Source of the DNA: Alteromonadales bacterium alter-6D02
Lineage (GTDB): Bacteria > Pseudomonadota > Gammaproteobacteria > Enterobacterales > Psychrobiaceae
Length of the DNA stretch: 64,000 bases
Direction of reading: 5' to 3'
Assembly (NCBI GenBank): GCA_002835545.1
Contig: PIZK01000002.1
Coordinates: 205,573 to 269,572 of the forward strand
Position numbers and translations under genes: made by a program. Below the pieces are notes generated by a model. That model had not been told where the DNA came from, did no database searches, and worked only from the letters and a program-made list of their open reading frames with translations. Of the stretch, positions 43,350-53,081 are shown in pieces; position 1 is the first letter of the stretch; each line of letters starts with the position of its first letter.

Positions 43350-44357
43350 CTAATGATTACGTTGAGTGCGTTGTTTTAAGATAAACAAAAAGAACACACT
43401 ACCAATTGCTGAGGTAATGATCCCTAAAGGAATTTCTTGATTTTCAATTAGTGTTCTAGCTAGCAGGTCAATATATATCATAAAGAGTCCCCCAGTAAGA
43501 GCGACTAGAAAATAATTATTGAGTTGATGTTGACCAAAAATAAGCCTAATTGCATGGGGGATTAATAAACCCACAAAGGCGATTCCCCCCGCGCTAGCTA
43601 CAATAACTGAGCAAATTAACGAACTAATAATTAGCATTGATAAGCGAACACGGGATACGTTAACGCCTAAGGTTGTCGCACTCTCGTCACCACTAGAAAT
43701 GGCAACAACATGCCGTGAAAAGGCAAAAAATACTACAATACTACTACAAATTATTATGGCTGGTGCGAGCAACGTATCCCATTGTGCTTGTGCAAAGCTA
43801 CCGAGCGTCCAAAACAAAATAGAAGCTGCCGCTTGCGGGTCGCTATTATAAAGCATGGCACTTGAGGCTGCGCTAAACATAAATGACGTAGCAACGCCCG
43901 CTAATAACATTCGCTCGACTTGGTTGTAAGCACTGCGTCCAGCAATACTTACAACCATGAACACTGATAGTAAACCGCCAACGAACGCAGCCGCGGGGAG
44001 TAAAATCATCGAAATATGATTCAGGATTGTTAGCATCATGACGGCGCCAAATGATGCACCTGCTGAAATACCGAATAAGTAAGGATCGGCCAAAGGGTTT
44101 CGCGTCACTAATTGCAATATTGCGCCTGACACTGCAAGTCCTGCCCCCGCAAGAAAAGCCAAGATGATCCGTGGTAAACGTAACTCAAGTACGATTTGTT
44201 GGTAAATTGGGTTGAGCTGTTGTTCAAAAAATGGAGAAAGCAGGGCACTGAAGACGTCGTTTAATGAAATACTAATCGCGCCATGGCTTAGTGCAATGAG
44301 CGCACTCACCAATAGAGTCAGCATTAACCCAGGGATTATAAATAGCTGAGATTTCAT
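43350..44357 (-). CDS. btuC: Vitamin B12 ABC transporter permease BtuC
   Basis: A 335-residue FecCD/BtuC-family permease with about ten membrane spans. Motifs include LRLPRIILAFLAGAGLAVSGAILQ, RNPLADPYLFGISAGASFGAV and the C-terminal GGIAFVGLLIPHAIRLIFG coupling region. ATG 44357 is chosen over the upstream TTG 44369 because GGAG lies 5 bases before it. The start overlaps the btuD stop (ATGA). Partners are BtuD and BtuF from the same operon. Confidence 0.93.
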   Translation of the reverse strand: MKSQLFIIPGLMLTLLVSALIALSHGAISISLNDVFSALLSPFFEQQLNPIYQQIVLELRLPRIILAFLAGAGLAVSGAILQLVTRNPLADPYLFGISAGASFGAVMMLTILNHISMILLPAAAFVGGLLSVFMVVSIAGRSAYNQVERMLLAGVATSFMFSAASSAMLYNSDPQAAASILFWTLGSFAQAQWDTLLAPAIIICSSIVVFFAFSRHVVAISSGDESATTLGVNVSRVRLSMLIISSLICSVIVASAGGIAFVGLLIPHAIRLIFGQHQLNNYFLVALTGGLFMIYIDLLARTLIENQEIPLGIITSAIGSVFFLFILKQRTQRNH

Positions 44358-45133
44358 TGCTGCTCCCAATAATGGAACAACAAATGGGGATGCTGATGGT
44401 CAGGGTGAGTTGTTGTTGTGACTTTAACGTTATAAACCTGACTAATTAGTGCAGGTAATAAGACTTCATCAGGAGTACCTTGCGCAATAATATGACCTTT
44501 ATTGAGTAAAATTAAGCGATCACAAAAAGCACTCGCAATATTGAGATCATGTAGTGAAGCTATTACCGTTTCACCGAGGTTTTTGACTCGATTGAGTAAA
44601 TCAATTTGATAATGAATATCGAGGTGGTTGGTTGGCTCATCCATAATTAATAGTTGCCCTCGTTGCACAATGGCTCGTGCTATCAGGGTACGTTGCTGTT
44701 CACCACCTGACAGATCATCAAAACAGCTGGTGGCTAAATGAACTAAGTCTACCTGCGTTAATGCTTGGCTAACGAGTTCAAGATCATCGGCTGTTTCAGG
44801 CTCAAACAGCCCTTTATGAGGCGTTAAGCCCATCTTGACAACGTCGAAAACAGAATAGGGTAACGAGCTAGGGGCTTGAGGTACCACGGCGATTGCTTTT
44901 GCTGCTTTGGCTGCATTAAGTTGCCAAATATCTTTTTCGGCTAAAGTGATGCAACCGCTTGATGGCTTTGTATAACGATAGAGTGTACGGAGTAAACTTG
45001 TTTTGCCACTGCCGTTCGGGCCAATTATACCAATAAACTCACCTTGTTTGACGTTAAAAGTGATGTCATTGAGAATGTTTTTGTTTGCTACTGCCCAACA
45101 CAGGTTGCTGACTTGGAGTAAAGGTTCAGACAT
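44354..45133 (-). CDS. btuD: Vitamin B12 ABC transporter ATP-binding protein BtuD
   Basis: A 259-residue ABC ATPase of the FecE/BtuD type: Walker A GPNGSGKTS, a Q-loop in VPQAP, the LSGGEQQRTLIARA signature, Walker B LLIMDEPTNHLD and H-loop SLHD. ATG 45133 (MSEPLLQVSN) is chosen; upstream in-frame sequence (from 45247) is not ABC-like and belongs to the riboswitch leader. It is the first gene after the cobalamin riboswitch and overlaps btuC by 4 bases. Confidence 0.93.
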   Translation of the reverse strand: MSEPLLQVSNLCWAVANKNILNDITFNVKQGEFIGIIGPNGSGKTSLLRTLYRYTKPSSGCITLAEKDIWQLNAAKAAKAIAVVPQAPSSLPYSVFDVVKMGLTPHKGLFEPETADDLELVSQALTQVDLVHLATSCFDDLSGGEQQRTLIARAIVQRGQLLIMDEPTNHLDIHYQIDLLNRVKNLGETVIASLHDLNIASAFCDRLILLNKGHIIAQGTPDEVLLPALISQVYNVKVTTTTHPDHQHPHLLFHYWEQQ

Positions 45134-45287
45134 CGTGCGCTCTTGCTGGTGTGCAATGATGGTGTTGATTAAAGGTAAGAAAAATACACATTTTGCTGTT
45201 ATGCACAGAGAAGGAGTAGTAAAGATACTACAACTTGTCCAACGCAAGTACTCCGCTTGGTTTTGGATAAAGTAACGTTCAATTATG

Positions 45288-45369
45288 ATTGGTAGGTATC
45301 TGGCTTACTAATTTTTCAGCTTACAGTTGCGGGTACAGCCGTGAATTCCCATCACGTTCCCTAACCAAT
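45288..45369 (-). ncRNA. Cobalamin riboswitch of the btuDC-cobTSO-btuF operon
   Basis: On the minus strand a P1 stem joins ATTGGT and ACCAAT at the ends. Between them are the conserved GGGAA, GGGAATTCACGGCTG, the core CCCGCAACTGTAAGC, and the B12-box equivalent AAGCCAGATACC. The stretch from 45134 to 45287 would hold the expression platform, including a GTAGTA-TCTT-TACTAC hairpin. It should turn off transport and salvage when adenosylcobalamin is plentiful. Confidence 0.9.
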
Positions 45370-45434
45370 GGCTTATTATCAGCTTTTTGAGTCAATATTC
45401 AATAACAGATTTAATTATCTACAGGAAACCTAAA

Positions 45435-46043
45435 TTATGCATAGGTATTTGGCCAAACAAGGGTGTGCCATATTTTACCTTTATCATCGATCACCACATC
45501 GATAGTAATAACGGCAGCGTAATCTATTTTTAATGCGATGAGGTGCTGATTACCTGATAAGGGTAATCCTAAAACTTTGGCAATTATGTAGCGAATAACG
45601 CCACCATGACAAACGATTAAAGTATTTTTTTCTTGAACAATCACTTGATGCCAAGCTAGATCTACGCGCTGGTAAAATTGCTCTACTGATTCGCCGGAGG
45701 GGGGAGGGTTATTCCAAGGATCTTGCCAAAATAGATCCAGTTGCTGAGGGTAGTGTTGATAAAGATAGTCGAATGACTTTCCATCCCACTTACCGAAGTC
45801 CATCTCTTTAAATTGTTCAGTTACTTGATAGGGTAGGCTGTTAGCTTTTGCATAGGACTGAGCTTGTACACTACAGCGGTTTAATGGCGAAGATACCACG
45901 GCATCAACGGTGGGTATCGACGCTAAGGCTTGTTGCATCTGCTGTTCACCTAATGGAGAGAGAGCAACATTATGGTGACCATTAAGGCAATTTTTCGCGA
46001 TGGTTTCACCATGGCGTAACAAAGTTAAACTAAACTTTTTCAT
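45435..46043 (-). CDS. cobC: Alpha-ribazole phosphatase-like histidine phosphatase CobC
   Basis: A 202-residue phosphoglycerate-mutase-like phosphatase with the catalytic RHGET (residues 10-14), VVSSPLNRC, the central FGKWDGKSFDYL and CHGGVIRYI with the second active-site His. In B12 assembly CobC removes phosphate from alpha-ribazole phosphate or cobalamin phosphate. Position beside the B12 operon supports that role, but the family is broad. It lies upstream of the riboswitch, so its own promoter would be outside direct riboswitch control. Confidence 0.85.
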   Translation of the reverse strand: MKKFSLTLLRHGETIAKNCLNGHHNVALSPLGEQQMQQALASIPTVDAVVSSPLNRCSVQAQSYAKANSLPYQVTEQFKEMDFGKWDGKSFDYLYQHYPQQLDLFWQDPWNNPPPSGESVEQFYQRVDLAWHQVIVQEKNTLIVCHGGVIRYIIAKVLGLPLSGNQHLIALKIDYAAVITIDVVIDDKGKIWHTLVWPNTYA

Positions 46044-46250
46044 GAGCTTCTATCAGTGATTAACTGGTTAATAAATATCAATTATGAAAATTAATTACAT
46101 AATTGTTAGGCTTTCGGCTAGAAATTAGGTTATAAATTTACCATAATGTAGCAATAATTATATTAAAATCATTTCTCAGGTAACAAAGTTATTATACAAC
46201 GTAGGAATTGTAGGACTTTGTGCTACGCATAAATAAGACAAGGTAGATAA

Positions 46251-47900
46251 ATGAACAGTCGTCAAGAGTTACCAAGCTGGCAGTTTTTAGTTGAGCACGC
46301 GCAGCAAATGAAGAAGCAGCATTTAAATGATTTATTTGCTAATGATGTGCAACGCTTTGATAAGTTTTCAATTAAATTGCCCCACCTATTACTAGATTAC
46401 TCTAAAAATCTAGTAACTCAAGAAACGATGACTGGCTTAATCAAGCTTGCTCAAGATTGTGAAATCGAGCAGTGGCGCGATAAAATGTTCAGTGGTGAGA
46501 AAATCAACCTGACTGAAAATCGTGCGGTACTGCATACTGCCTTACGTGACCGTAGTGGCGAAGCGTTAATACTCGACGGCGAAAATATTACCGAGACAAT
46601 TAATACTGAACTGGCCAAGATGGAAGACTTTGTACGTAAAGTGCGTCAAGGTGAATGGAAAGGCCATTCTGGTAAACGAATTACTGATATTGTCAATATC
46701 GGTGTCGGTGGTTCTAACCTTGGTCCACAAATGGTGACTGAAGCATTAAAAAACCACAGTGATAATAGTGTTAATGTTCATTACGTTTCAAACGTCGATG
46801 GTGCGCAAATTGCTGAAGTTTTACGTCCATTAGATCCTGCAAGCGTACTTTTTGTAGTATCTTCGAAGACGTTTACTACAACAGAAACTATCACGAATGC
46901 TAGAACGGCGAAAAGCTGGTTAACATCAGCATCATTTGATGATGAAGCGGTTAAACACCACTTTGTTGCAGTAACGTCTAATCTTAAAAATGCGACCGAA
47001 TTTGGTATTGGTGCAGATAACATTTTCTCTATGTGGGATTGGGTTGGCGGTCGTTTCTCGCTATGGTCAGCAATTGGTCTACCAATTGCACTAGACATGG
47101 GCTTTGATAAGTTCATGGCGTTGCTCGAGGGGGCACATCAAATGGATCGTCACTTTGATGAGACGCCTTTAGAGACTAATACTCCTGTGATCCTTGCGTT
47201 ATTAAGTTTATGGAATACCACTTTCTTAGGTTCACAGTCACAAGCTATCTTACCTTATGATCAAACATTGCATATGTTAGCGGCTTACCTACAACAAGCT
47301 GAAATGGAATCAAATGGTAAGTCAGTTAGCTGGAGTGGTGAAGATATTGACTATCAAACCGTTCCTTCGATTTGGGGTGGTGTGGGTATTAACGGTCAAC
47401 ACGCGTTCTATCAATACTTGCATCAAAGCAAAAATATTATTCCTGCTGATTTTATCGGTTCAATTGAAAGCTCAACGCCAGTTAAAGGGCATCATGAAAC
47501 ATTGATGAGTAACTTCTTTGCACAGACAGAAGCGTTAATGAGCGGTGTAAACGAACAGCAAGTCCGTGAAGATTTAAAAGCAAAAGGTCGTACTCAAGAG
47601 TATATTGATCAACTTGCACCGCATAAGGTTCATCAAGGTAACCGTCCGACGAACACAATCTTGCTTGATCGTATCGATCCATTAAGCTTAGGTGGCTTAA
47701 TTGCGTTATATGAACACAAAATCTTTGTGCAAGGTATCATTTTGCAAGTGTGTTCATTTGACCAATGGGGCGTAGAATTAGGTAAGGGATTAGCGGCTAA
47801 AATTCAAACGGAATTAGCTGAAGATGGAGAAGTGGGTGAGCATGATTCTTCAACGACAAACCTTATCAACTATTACAAACAAATGCGTTTTGGTAAGTAA
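46251..47900 (+). CDS. pgi: Glucose-6-phosphate isomerase
   Basis: A 549-residue glycolytic isomerase converting glucose-6-phosphate to fructose-6-phosphate. PGI signatures are VNIGVGGSNLGPQMVTEAL, VSSKTFTTTETITNA, MWDWVGGRFSLWSAIGLP and GQHAFYQYLHQ, with the C-terminal FDQWGVELGKGLA. Length equals the E. coli protein. A GGTAGATAA region precedes the ATG. It is a monocistronic unit, divergent from cobC. Confidence 0.97.
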   Translation: MNSRQELPSWQFLVEHAQQMKKQHLNDLFANDVQRFDKFSIKLPHLLLDYSKNLVTQETMTGLIKLAQDCEIEQWRDKMFSGEKINLTENRAVLHTALRDRSGEALILDGENITETINTELAKMEDFVRKVRQGEWKGHSGKRITDIVNIGVGGSNLGPQMVTEALKNHSDNSVNVHYVSNVDGAQIAEVLRPLDPASVLFVVSSKTFTTTETITNARTAKSWLTSASFDDEAVKHHFVAVTSNLKNATEFGIGADNIFSMWDWVGGRFSLWSAIGLPIALDMGFDKFMALLEGAHQMDRHFDETPLETNTPVILALLSLWNTTFLGSQSQAILPYDQTLHMLAAYLQQAEMESNGKSVSWSGEDIDYQTVPSIWGGVGINGQHAFYQYLHQSKNIIPADFIGSIESSTPVKGHHETLMSNFFAQTEALMSGVNEQQVREDLKAKGRTQEYIDQLAPHKVHQGNRPTNTILLDRIDPLSLGGLIALYEHKIFVQGIILQVCSFDQWGVELGKGLAAKIQTELAEDGEVGEHDSSTTNLINYYKQMRFGK

Positions 47901-47944
47901 GAAACTTTAAACGATTTGCATGACTCCGTCTCTTAACTCAAAAA

Positions 47945-48292
47945 CTAGTGAAGGGATGGAGTTTCAATTAATGCTTGTTGTAAAACAAGCATTTTTCGTA
48001 ATATAAGCTCTTGTTTTTTAGTTAAATCATTAAATTTAACGATAGAACCTGTGTCAGTACATTTTATCACGGTACTATTGACAGCTAGTTTTCTACCCGA
48101 ATGATCAAATAAACTGACCTGCACTTTGGTGTTTTCATCACTGACCAATGCTGAAGCTATTTTTAACCCACCTAAATTAATTTCATATTCAGTACAAAAA
48201 TCTGGAAAGCCATTTTCGGCAAAGATCACTGCCTCGATATCATCATGGACTTCAACCCGAGTGCCCGCTCTTCGGTTATGATTCGATGGCAT
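47945..48292 (-). CDS. PilZ-like protein
   Basis: A protein of about 115 residues that looks like a single PilZ domain: an N-terminal arginine motif (NHNRRAGTRVEV) followed by a beta-rich body with EINLGGLKIAS in place of the usual D/NxSxxG. PilZ domains bind c-di-GMP through these two motifs; the second is degenerate here, so binding is uncertain. ATG 48292 is preferred to the upstream codon (48472) because the extra 60 residues are not domain-like and GGGAG precedes it. Convergent with pgi. Confidence 0.65.
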   Translation of the reverse strand: MPSNHNRRAGTRVEVHDDIEAVIFAENGFPDFCTEYEINLGGLKIASALVSDENTKVQVSLFDHSGRKLAVNSTVIKCTDTGSIVKFNDLTKKQELILRKMLVLQQALIETPSLH

Positions 48293-48613
48293 AATAATTA
48301 CAAGCTCCCTAGTATAGGTTACGTTATATAATACTAGTTGTTGTTTTTGCTTTTTGCTGCTTGAGTTTAACTTTTTTAATTTCCGTCTTTTATATTGACT
48401 GAAATACGCTAATACAATTTGGCGTTCACAGGAATGTGAAATAGATGGCACAATATATCTTGATACTAACAAAGGAGGGCTAGAATCTCACAATTGATAA
48501 TGGTAAATTGTGCGGTTCGTTTGTTAGGCTTAAGGTCGTCTAACTAATGTACTAATGTGTACAGTCTACTATAGCGTTATGATAATTGTTTTGTAATTAG
48601 GGTCAGTTTTTAT

Positions 48614-50254
48614 ATGAGTATTTTACAACGTACTGCAAGTGCTTCCATTGAAAGCTTGAATCGTGTTTTTACTGTGCCTGAAGATCAAGAGTCGACTCTA
48701 GGGCAGATAGAATTAGAAATCTCGCAGAACTTAGAAGGTTTTTTACAGCAGCATATTGTTGCTGTTGAAAAAGACTTACAAGAAGTTGAAAAGGATTTTT
48801 CTGAATCGGAAATCCCAAACGATCCTATTTTCGTGTCGGAGCAAGCTGATTTTCTATTAGATAAGCTAGTTTCACAGTCGGTCCATACAGCATCTCCTAG
48901 TTTTGTTGGGCATATGACATCCGCACTGCCTTATTTTATGCTGCCATTGTCAAAAATAATGATAGCGTTAAATCAAAACTTAGTTAAAACCGAAACGTCC
49001 AAGTCTTTTACACCGTTAGAGCGTCAAGTGACGGGCATGTTGCACCGATTAGTGTATGAAAAAAGTAATGACTTTTATGAGCGCTTTTTACACGATCAAA
49101 ATTATGCGTTAGGCGCATTCTGTTCGGGCGGTACGATTGCCAATATCACCGCGCTATGGGTCGCAAGAAATAATGCCTTTGCGGTATCGAAAGATTTTGC
49201 AGGTGTTCATCAAGAAGGCTTAACCAGTGCACTGCTTCATCATGGTTATCGCGGTGCTGCTGTCTTAGTGAGTGAGCGTGGGCATTACTCGCTAAAGAAA
49301 ACCGCTGATATTCTTGGGCTAGGCACCAATAATATTATTTCTATTGCGACTGATGATAATAATCGCATCTCAATGAATGCGCTTAAAGCGAAGTGTGAAG
49401 AGCTAACCGAGCAAAAAATTAAGATCATGGCCTTAGTTGGCATTGCTGGTACGACTGAAACGGGTAGCGTTGATCCATTAGATGAAATGGCCGACCTAGC
49501 CGAGCAATATCAATGTCATTTCCATGTTGATGGCGCGTGGGGAGCTCCGACTCTGTTTTCTAAACGCTATGCGCCTTTACTCAAAGGCATTGAGCGCGCT
49601 GACTCTGTAACTATCGACGCCCATAAACAGTTATATATTCCTATGGGCGCTGGTCTCGTTGTGTTTAAAGATCCTGCGGCGTTACATGCTATAGAGCACC
49701 ATGCTCAATATATTATTCGTAAAGGTTCTAAAGATTTAGGCAGTAAAACCTTAGAGGGTTCTCGACCGGGTATGGCCATGCTAGTCCACTCTGGTTTGAA
49801 GATTTTAGGAAAAAGTGGCTATGAGTTACTGATTGAGCAGGGGATTAATAAAACTCGTCATTTTGCTGATTTAATTGAACAGCATGACGACTTTGAATTA
49901 TGCAGTGAACCAACGTTAAATATTCTAACGTATCGTTACGTTCCGCGATGGTTACAACAAGAGTTGCTTGATTGTGATAGTGAGACGAGGGAGAAAATTA
50001 ATGCTTCACTCAATCGCTTCACTAAATACTTACAGAAAACCCAACGTGGCCACGGTAAGGCGTTTGTGTCTCGGACTCAACTAACCCCTGCGCGATATCA
50101 ACATGATCCGATTATTGTTTTTCGGGTAGTGTTAGCGAACCCATTAACAACTCCTCAAATCTTAAAAGATATTCTTGATGAGCAAGCGCATCTAGCGATT
50201 CAAACGGGTGCTGAAGTTTATCAAAATAAGCTACTAGAAATTGCCAGAAAATAA
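48614..50254 (+). CDS. panP: Pyridoxal-dependent aspartate 1-decarboxylase PanP
   Basis: A 546-residue PLP enzyme of the group II decarboxylase family. PanP makes beta-alanine from aspartate for pantothenate in bacteria lacking PanD, notably Vibrio and relatives. Visible are GAFCSGGTIANITALW, FHVDGAWGAP (PLP Asp and following loop) and DAHKQLYIPMGAG with the Schiff-base lysine K338. Length suits PanP rather than glutamate decarboxylase. It is a single gene, closed by a hairpin shared with slt. Confidence 0.9.
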   Translation: MSILQRTASASIESLNRVFTVPEDQESTLGQIELEISQNLEGFLQQHIVAVEKDLQEVEKDFSESEIPNDPIFVSEQADFLLDKLVSQSVHTASPSFVGHMTSALPYFMLPLSKIMIALNQNLVKTETSKSFTPLERQVTGMLHRLVYEKSNDFYERFLHDQNYALGAFCSGGTIANITALWVARNNAFAVSKDFAGVHQEGLTSALLHHGYRGAAVLVSERGHYSLKKTADILGLGTNNIISIATDDNNRISMNALKAKCEELTEQKIKIMALVGIAGTTETGSVDPLDEMADLAEQYQCHFHVDGAWGAPTLFSKRYAPLLKGIERADSVTIDAHKQLYIPMGAGLVVFKDPAALHAIEHHAQYIIRKGSKDLGSKTLEGSRPGMAMLVHSGLKILGKSGYELLIEQGINKTRHFADLIEQHDDFELCSEPTLNILTYRYVPRWLQQELLDCDSETREKINASLNRFTKYLQKTQRGHGKAFVSRTQLTPARYQHDPIIVFRVVLANPLTTPQILKDILDEQAHLAIQTGAEVYQNKLLEIARK

Positions 50255-50281
50255 CTCAAGCCCTGTGTCGGCTTGAGTTAT
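50251..50281. terminator. Bidirectional hairpin between panP and slt
   Basis: ATAACTCAAGCC (50251-50262) and GGCTTGAGTTAT (50270-50281) form a 12-bp stem around CTGTGTC. The panP stop lies in the left arm, and the slt stop follows 12 bases beyond the right arm. Confidence 0.75.
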
Positions 50282-50292
50282 AAAACAATCAT

Positions 50293-52233
50293 TTATTGGC
50301 TATTAATTGCCATCCTGTTGGGAATAATTCCCGCAGTTGGCATTGCTGCTTGTTGTTTTAAGTGGTGTTGATAAATGACCGAATATGCCAAGATATTTTT
50401 CACATACTCACGAGTTTCGCGGTAAGGAATGGTTTCTACCCATTGCGCTTGTGGTAAATCTTTTTTAACCCAATGCTTTACGCGGTGTGGGCCTGCATTA
50501 TAGGCCGCAGCAGCGACAGCAAGGTTACCATCAAACTTCGTTAACAAGCCTTTTAAATAGCCCATACCTAGACGGATATTAAAGCTAGGTTTTAGGAGTT
50601 GAGCTCTGGAATGATATTTAATACGTTCACGTTTAGCTTGCAGTTTGGCGGTGCCAGGCATTAGCTGCATTAAGCCAGTTGCCCCAACGTGTGAATGGGC
50701 ACGAGTCATAAAAGCACTTTCTTGACGAGCAATGGCAAGTGGCCAACTCAAGCTCATATCCGTTCGCTTTGCTTCTTTTTTAAAGCTTTTCATGTGAGGC
50801 ATTGGAAAACGTAAATCGAGATCGTCACGCTGTTCAGTCATTGTCAGTGTAATAATAGCTCGATTATGCCAACCCCATTGGTGAGCAATTTGTGCGGCAG
50901 TGATCCGTTGTTCTTCACTCATTGGCTTAACCATTTGATACCATTCCCGACGTGCCGCTAAGTTCTTTTTAATCGTGTATAACTCATACGCTCGAATGAG
51001 GTATGGATTATCATTAAGCTGTTGAACTAGCTGCTCGTTAACTGGTAAAGAGCGGTGGTTAAGGCTATACGGTAAGTTGAGTTTGTCACTTGCGAGAAAG
51101 CCGTAGTAACGACGTTTAGTTGCAATCTGTTGCAGTAATTGATTAGATTGTTTTACTTTCCCCGTCATTTCTAATGAAATAGCATACCAGTACTGCCATT
51201 CTAATGTAGCCGAGTTAGCTTCTTGATGAGTGGTGTGAAGCGCCATAATGCGCTGCCAGTCACTGTCGCCAACGAGGTGACGTAATACTTGAGATTGTTT
51301 TCCTTTTGATAGGGCATCCCACGAAAGCACTTCTAACCAGTGGTCGAGTGCCCCTTTATTATTCACTATCGCACGAATTGCAAGGCGATTAAGTAAGTTC
51401 TTTTTGATCGTATCAGTAAAACCAATATGATGTTTAATTTTGTTTTCGATTAAAATCGCTTTATCTAATTTTTGGTGGATTAGGCGTTCTGCGGCAACAG
51501 TCATGATTGCGTTAGCAAAGCGTCCTCGTTGTTGCCAATAATCAGCATCTTGTAATCGTTGAGGTTGATTAAAGAGTTTAAGCCAATAGTCGAAAGTTGC
51601 TCGGTCTTGTCTGCTTAGTGATTTGGCTAAGTATTTAGCTAGGGTCTTGTTTCTCGCGACTAAAGCTAGCTTGATGCGATTCATTGTGCGCTTAGCTGTT
51701 TGGTGTCCTGCTTGTTTCCAGTGTTTTAGCATTTTATCGCAGCTTTTAGGTAGTGAATCCCCAGTTGCAAAAATATTATGCATTTGTGCGATGGCAAGCG
51801 ACTTATCTTTACTGTGGTAACGTGCATCCAGTTGCATACAGTGGTATTTGACGTTATCGCCATCACGATACAAGTTGAGTACGTCATGCCAATTTTTGAC
51901 TTTGTGCTTGGCTGTGAGTGCTTGTAGGCGAAAGCGGTTAATGAATGGCAGTCCTTTATAACGGTTGATAAAGCTATTGATGTCAGTTATTGACTTTTTG
52001 GCAAGATCTTTACGGATTACTTTATAGGCTAGATAAGGGTAAAGCGGATAGTCAGTTAATTTATCAAGCCGTTTATTTAGTTTTCTTGCTTGCTCGTCTG
52101 AAATGTTTTTCTTATCTAATTGTTTAGACAGGTATAAGTAGTCTTCACGTTGTTCTGCACGGTTATTACTTGGCTGAGCAACAGAGGTTGCACTGAAAAG
52201 AATTAAGAAAGAGAAGATAAATAGCTTTGACAT
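50293..52233 (-). CDS. slt: Soluble lytic murein transglycosylase Slt
   Basis: A 646-residue periplasmic enzyme cleaving the MurNAc-GlcNAc bond of peptidoglycan with formation of 1,6-anhydroMurNAc. It has a signal peptide (FIFSFLILFSATSVA), a long alpha-superhelical region of about 450 residues, and the C-terminal SLT domain: ARQESAFMTRAHSHVGATGLMQLMPGTA with the catalytic Glu, and AAAAYNAGPHRVKHW. ATG 52233 is chosen because GGAG lies 8 bases upstream; the GTG at 52242 overlaps that site. Length is that of Slt70. Confidence 0.94.
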   Translation of the reverse strand: MSKLFIFSFLILFSATSVAQPSNNRAEQREDYLYLSKQLDKKNISDEQARKLNKRLDKLTDYPLYPYLAYKVIRKDLAKKSITDINSFINRYKGLPFINRFRLQALTAKHKVKNWHDVLNLYRDGDNVKYHCMQLDARYHSKDKSLAIAQMHNIFATGDSLPKSCDKMLKHWKQAGHQTAKRTMNRIKLALVARNKTLAKYLAKSLSRQDRATFDYWLKLFNQPQRLQDADYWQQRGRFANAIMTVAAERLIHQKLDKAILIENKIKHHIGFTDTIKKNLLNRLAIRAIVNNKGALDHWLEVLSWDALSKGKQSQVLRHLVGDSDWQRIMALHTTHQEANSATLEWQYWYAISLEMTGKVKQSNQLLQQIATKRRYYGFLASDKLNLPYSLNHRSLPVNEQLVQQLNDNPYLIRAYELYTIKKNLAARREWYQMVKPMSEEQRITAAQIAHQWGWHNRAIITLTMTEQRDDLDLRFPMPHMKSFKKEAKRTDMSLSWPLAIARQESAFMTRAHSHVGATGLMQLMPGTAKLQAKRERIKYHSRAQLLKPSFNIRLGMGYLKGLLTKFDGNLAVAAAAYNAGPHRVKHWVKKDLPQAQWVETIPYRETREYVKNILAYSVIYQHHLKQQAAMPTAGIIPNRMAINSQ

Positions 52234-52405
52234 CAAATACACTCCAAAAAAAACATGTCACCAAGGGATAACTCCATTAACCCCATGAATCAAACTGCTA
52301 ATGAGATATATTAGCACTGTCACCCAATCGATGCATTAGATTAACGGTCGCTGAATCCCGCTTGTTATTTAACTGATTGAAATTGGATTAGATTAATAAT
52401 AGAAA

Positions 52406-52867
52406 CTATGGAGTGACTTCTCTATTGATCGGGTTATCTAATGAGATTAGGGTTTCCGTGGATTGGATCTCATCAATTGCCTGAATCTTGTTGATTAATA
52501 CACGGTGCAAATGATCTATTGATTTCGCCATTATTTTAACAAAAATATTATAATGGCCAGTGGTATAGTAAGCTTCTAACACTTCTTCTATGTTCTCCAG
52601 TTTAGCAATGGTTGGTTGGTAATCACCGGCGGCTTTTAAGTTGATCCCAATAAAACAACACACGTCATACCCCAAGGCTTTGCCGTTTAACTCAACCTTG
52701 GTTTTGGCGATAATGCCAGCTTGCTTCATTTTCTCTACTCGAACATGAACAGTTGCTGGACTGACGGCAAATCTTTTACCTAGCTCAGCATAAGGACTTC
52801 TCGCATTGTCTCTTAAAGCATTGAGGATGTTTTTATCCAAATTATCGATTTGATAATGTTTATTCAT
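52406..52867 (-). CDS. asnC: Lrp-family regulator AsnC
   Basis: A 153-residue Lrp/AsnC regulator. Its sequence follows E. coli AsnC closely: IDNLDKNILNALRDNAR, the helix-turn-helix YAELGKRFAVSPATVHVRVEKMKQAGI, GYDVCCFIGINLK, EAYYTTGHYNIFVK and INKIQAIDEIQSTETLISL in the RAM domain. In E. coli AsnC activates the divergent asnA gene in response to asparagine. Here no asnA lies alongside; instead the divergent plus strand holds an orphan terminator. Confidence 0.93.
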   Translation of the reverse strand: MNKHYQIDNLDKNILNALRDNARSPYAELGKRFAVSPATVHVRVEKMKQAGIIAKTKVELNGKALGYDVCCFIGINLKAAGDYQPTIAKLENIEEVLEAYYTTGHYNIFVKIMAKSIDHLHRVLINKIQAIDEIQSTETLISLDNPINREVTP

Positions 52868-53041
52868 AATAAGCTCTATTTTTTGTGTTTTATTCAGTTT
52901 AATTCGTGTTTCGTTAAATAAATAGAATTAATTTGTTTTATTCTGTATCGAATGGTTGATGAAGTAGGGTAATTAGTAGATGATTGCTACTAAGTATTTA
53001 GTGGCGGTGTGTGAAACGCATTGCTTCAGAGTGAGATACTC

Positions 53042-53081
53042 AGCACTTAGAAACCTGGCGGTTTTCTAAGTGCTTTTTTTT
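53042..53081 (+). terminator. Orphan plus-strand terminator divergent from asnC
   Basis: AGCACTTAGAAACC pairs with GGTTTTCTAAGTGCT (one extra A) around TGGC and runs into T8. The T-run is on the plus strand, but no annotated plus-strand gene precedes it; asnC and the DUF1289 gene are both on the minus strand. It implies a short plus-strand transcript from somewhere after 52868. Confidence 0.75.

Noticed and set aside
48489..48512. CACAATT/AATTGTG inverted repeat between the PilZ-like gene and panP
   Set aside because: Only 7-bp AT-rich arms with a 10-base spacer in an AT-rich region; could easily occur by chance.
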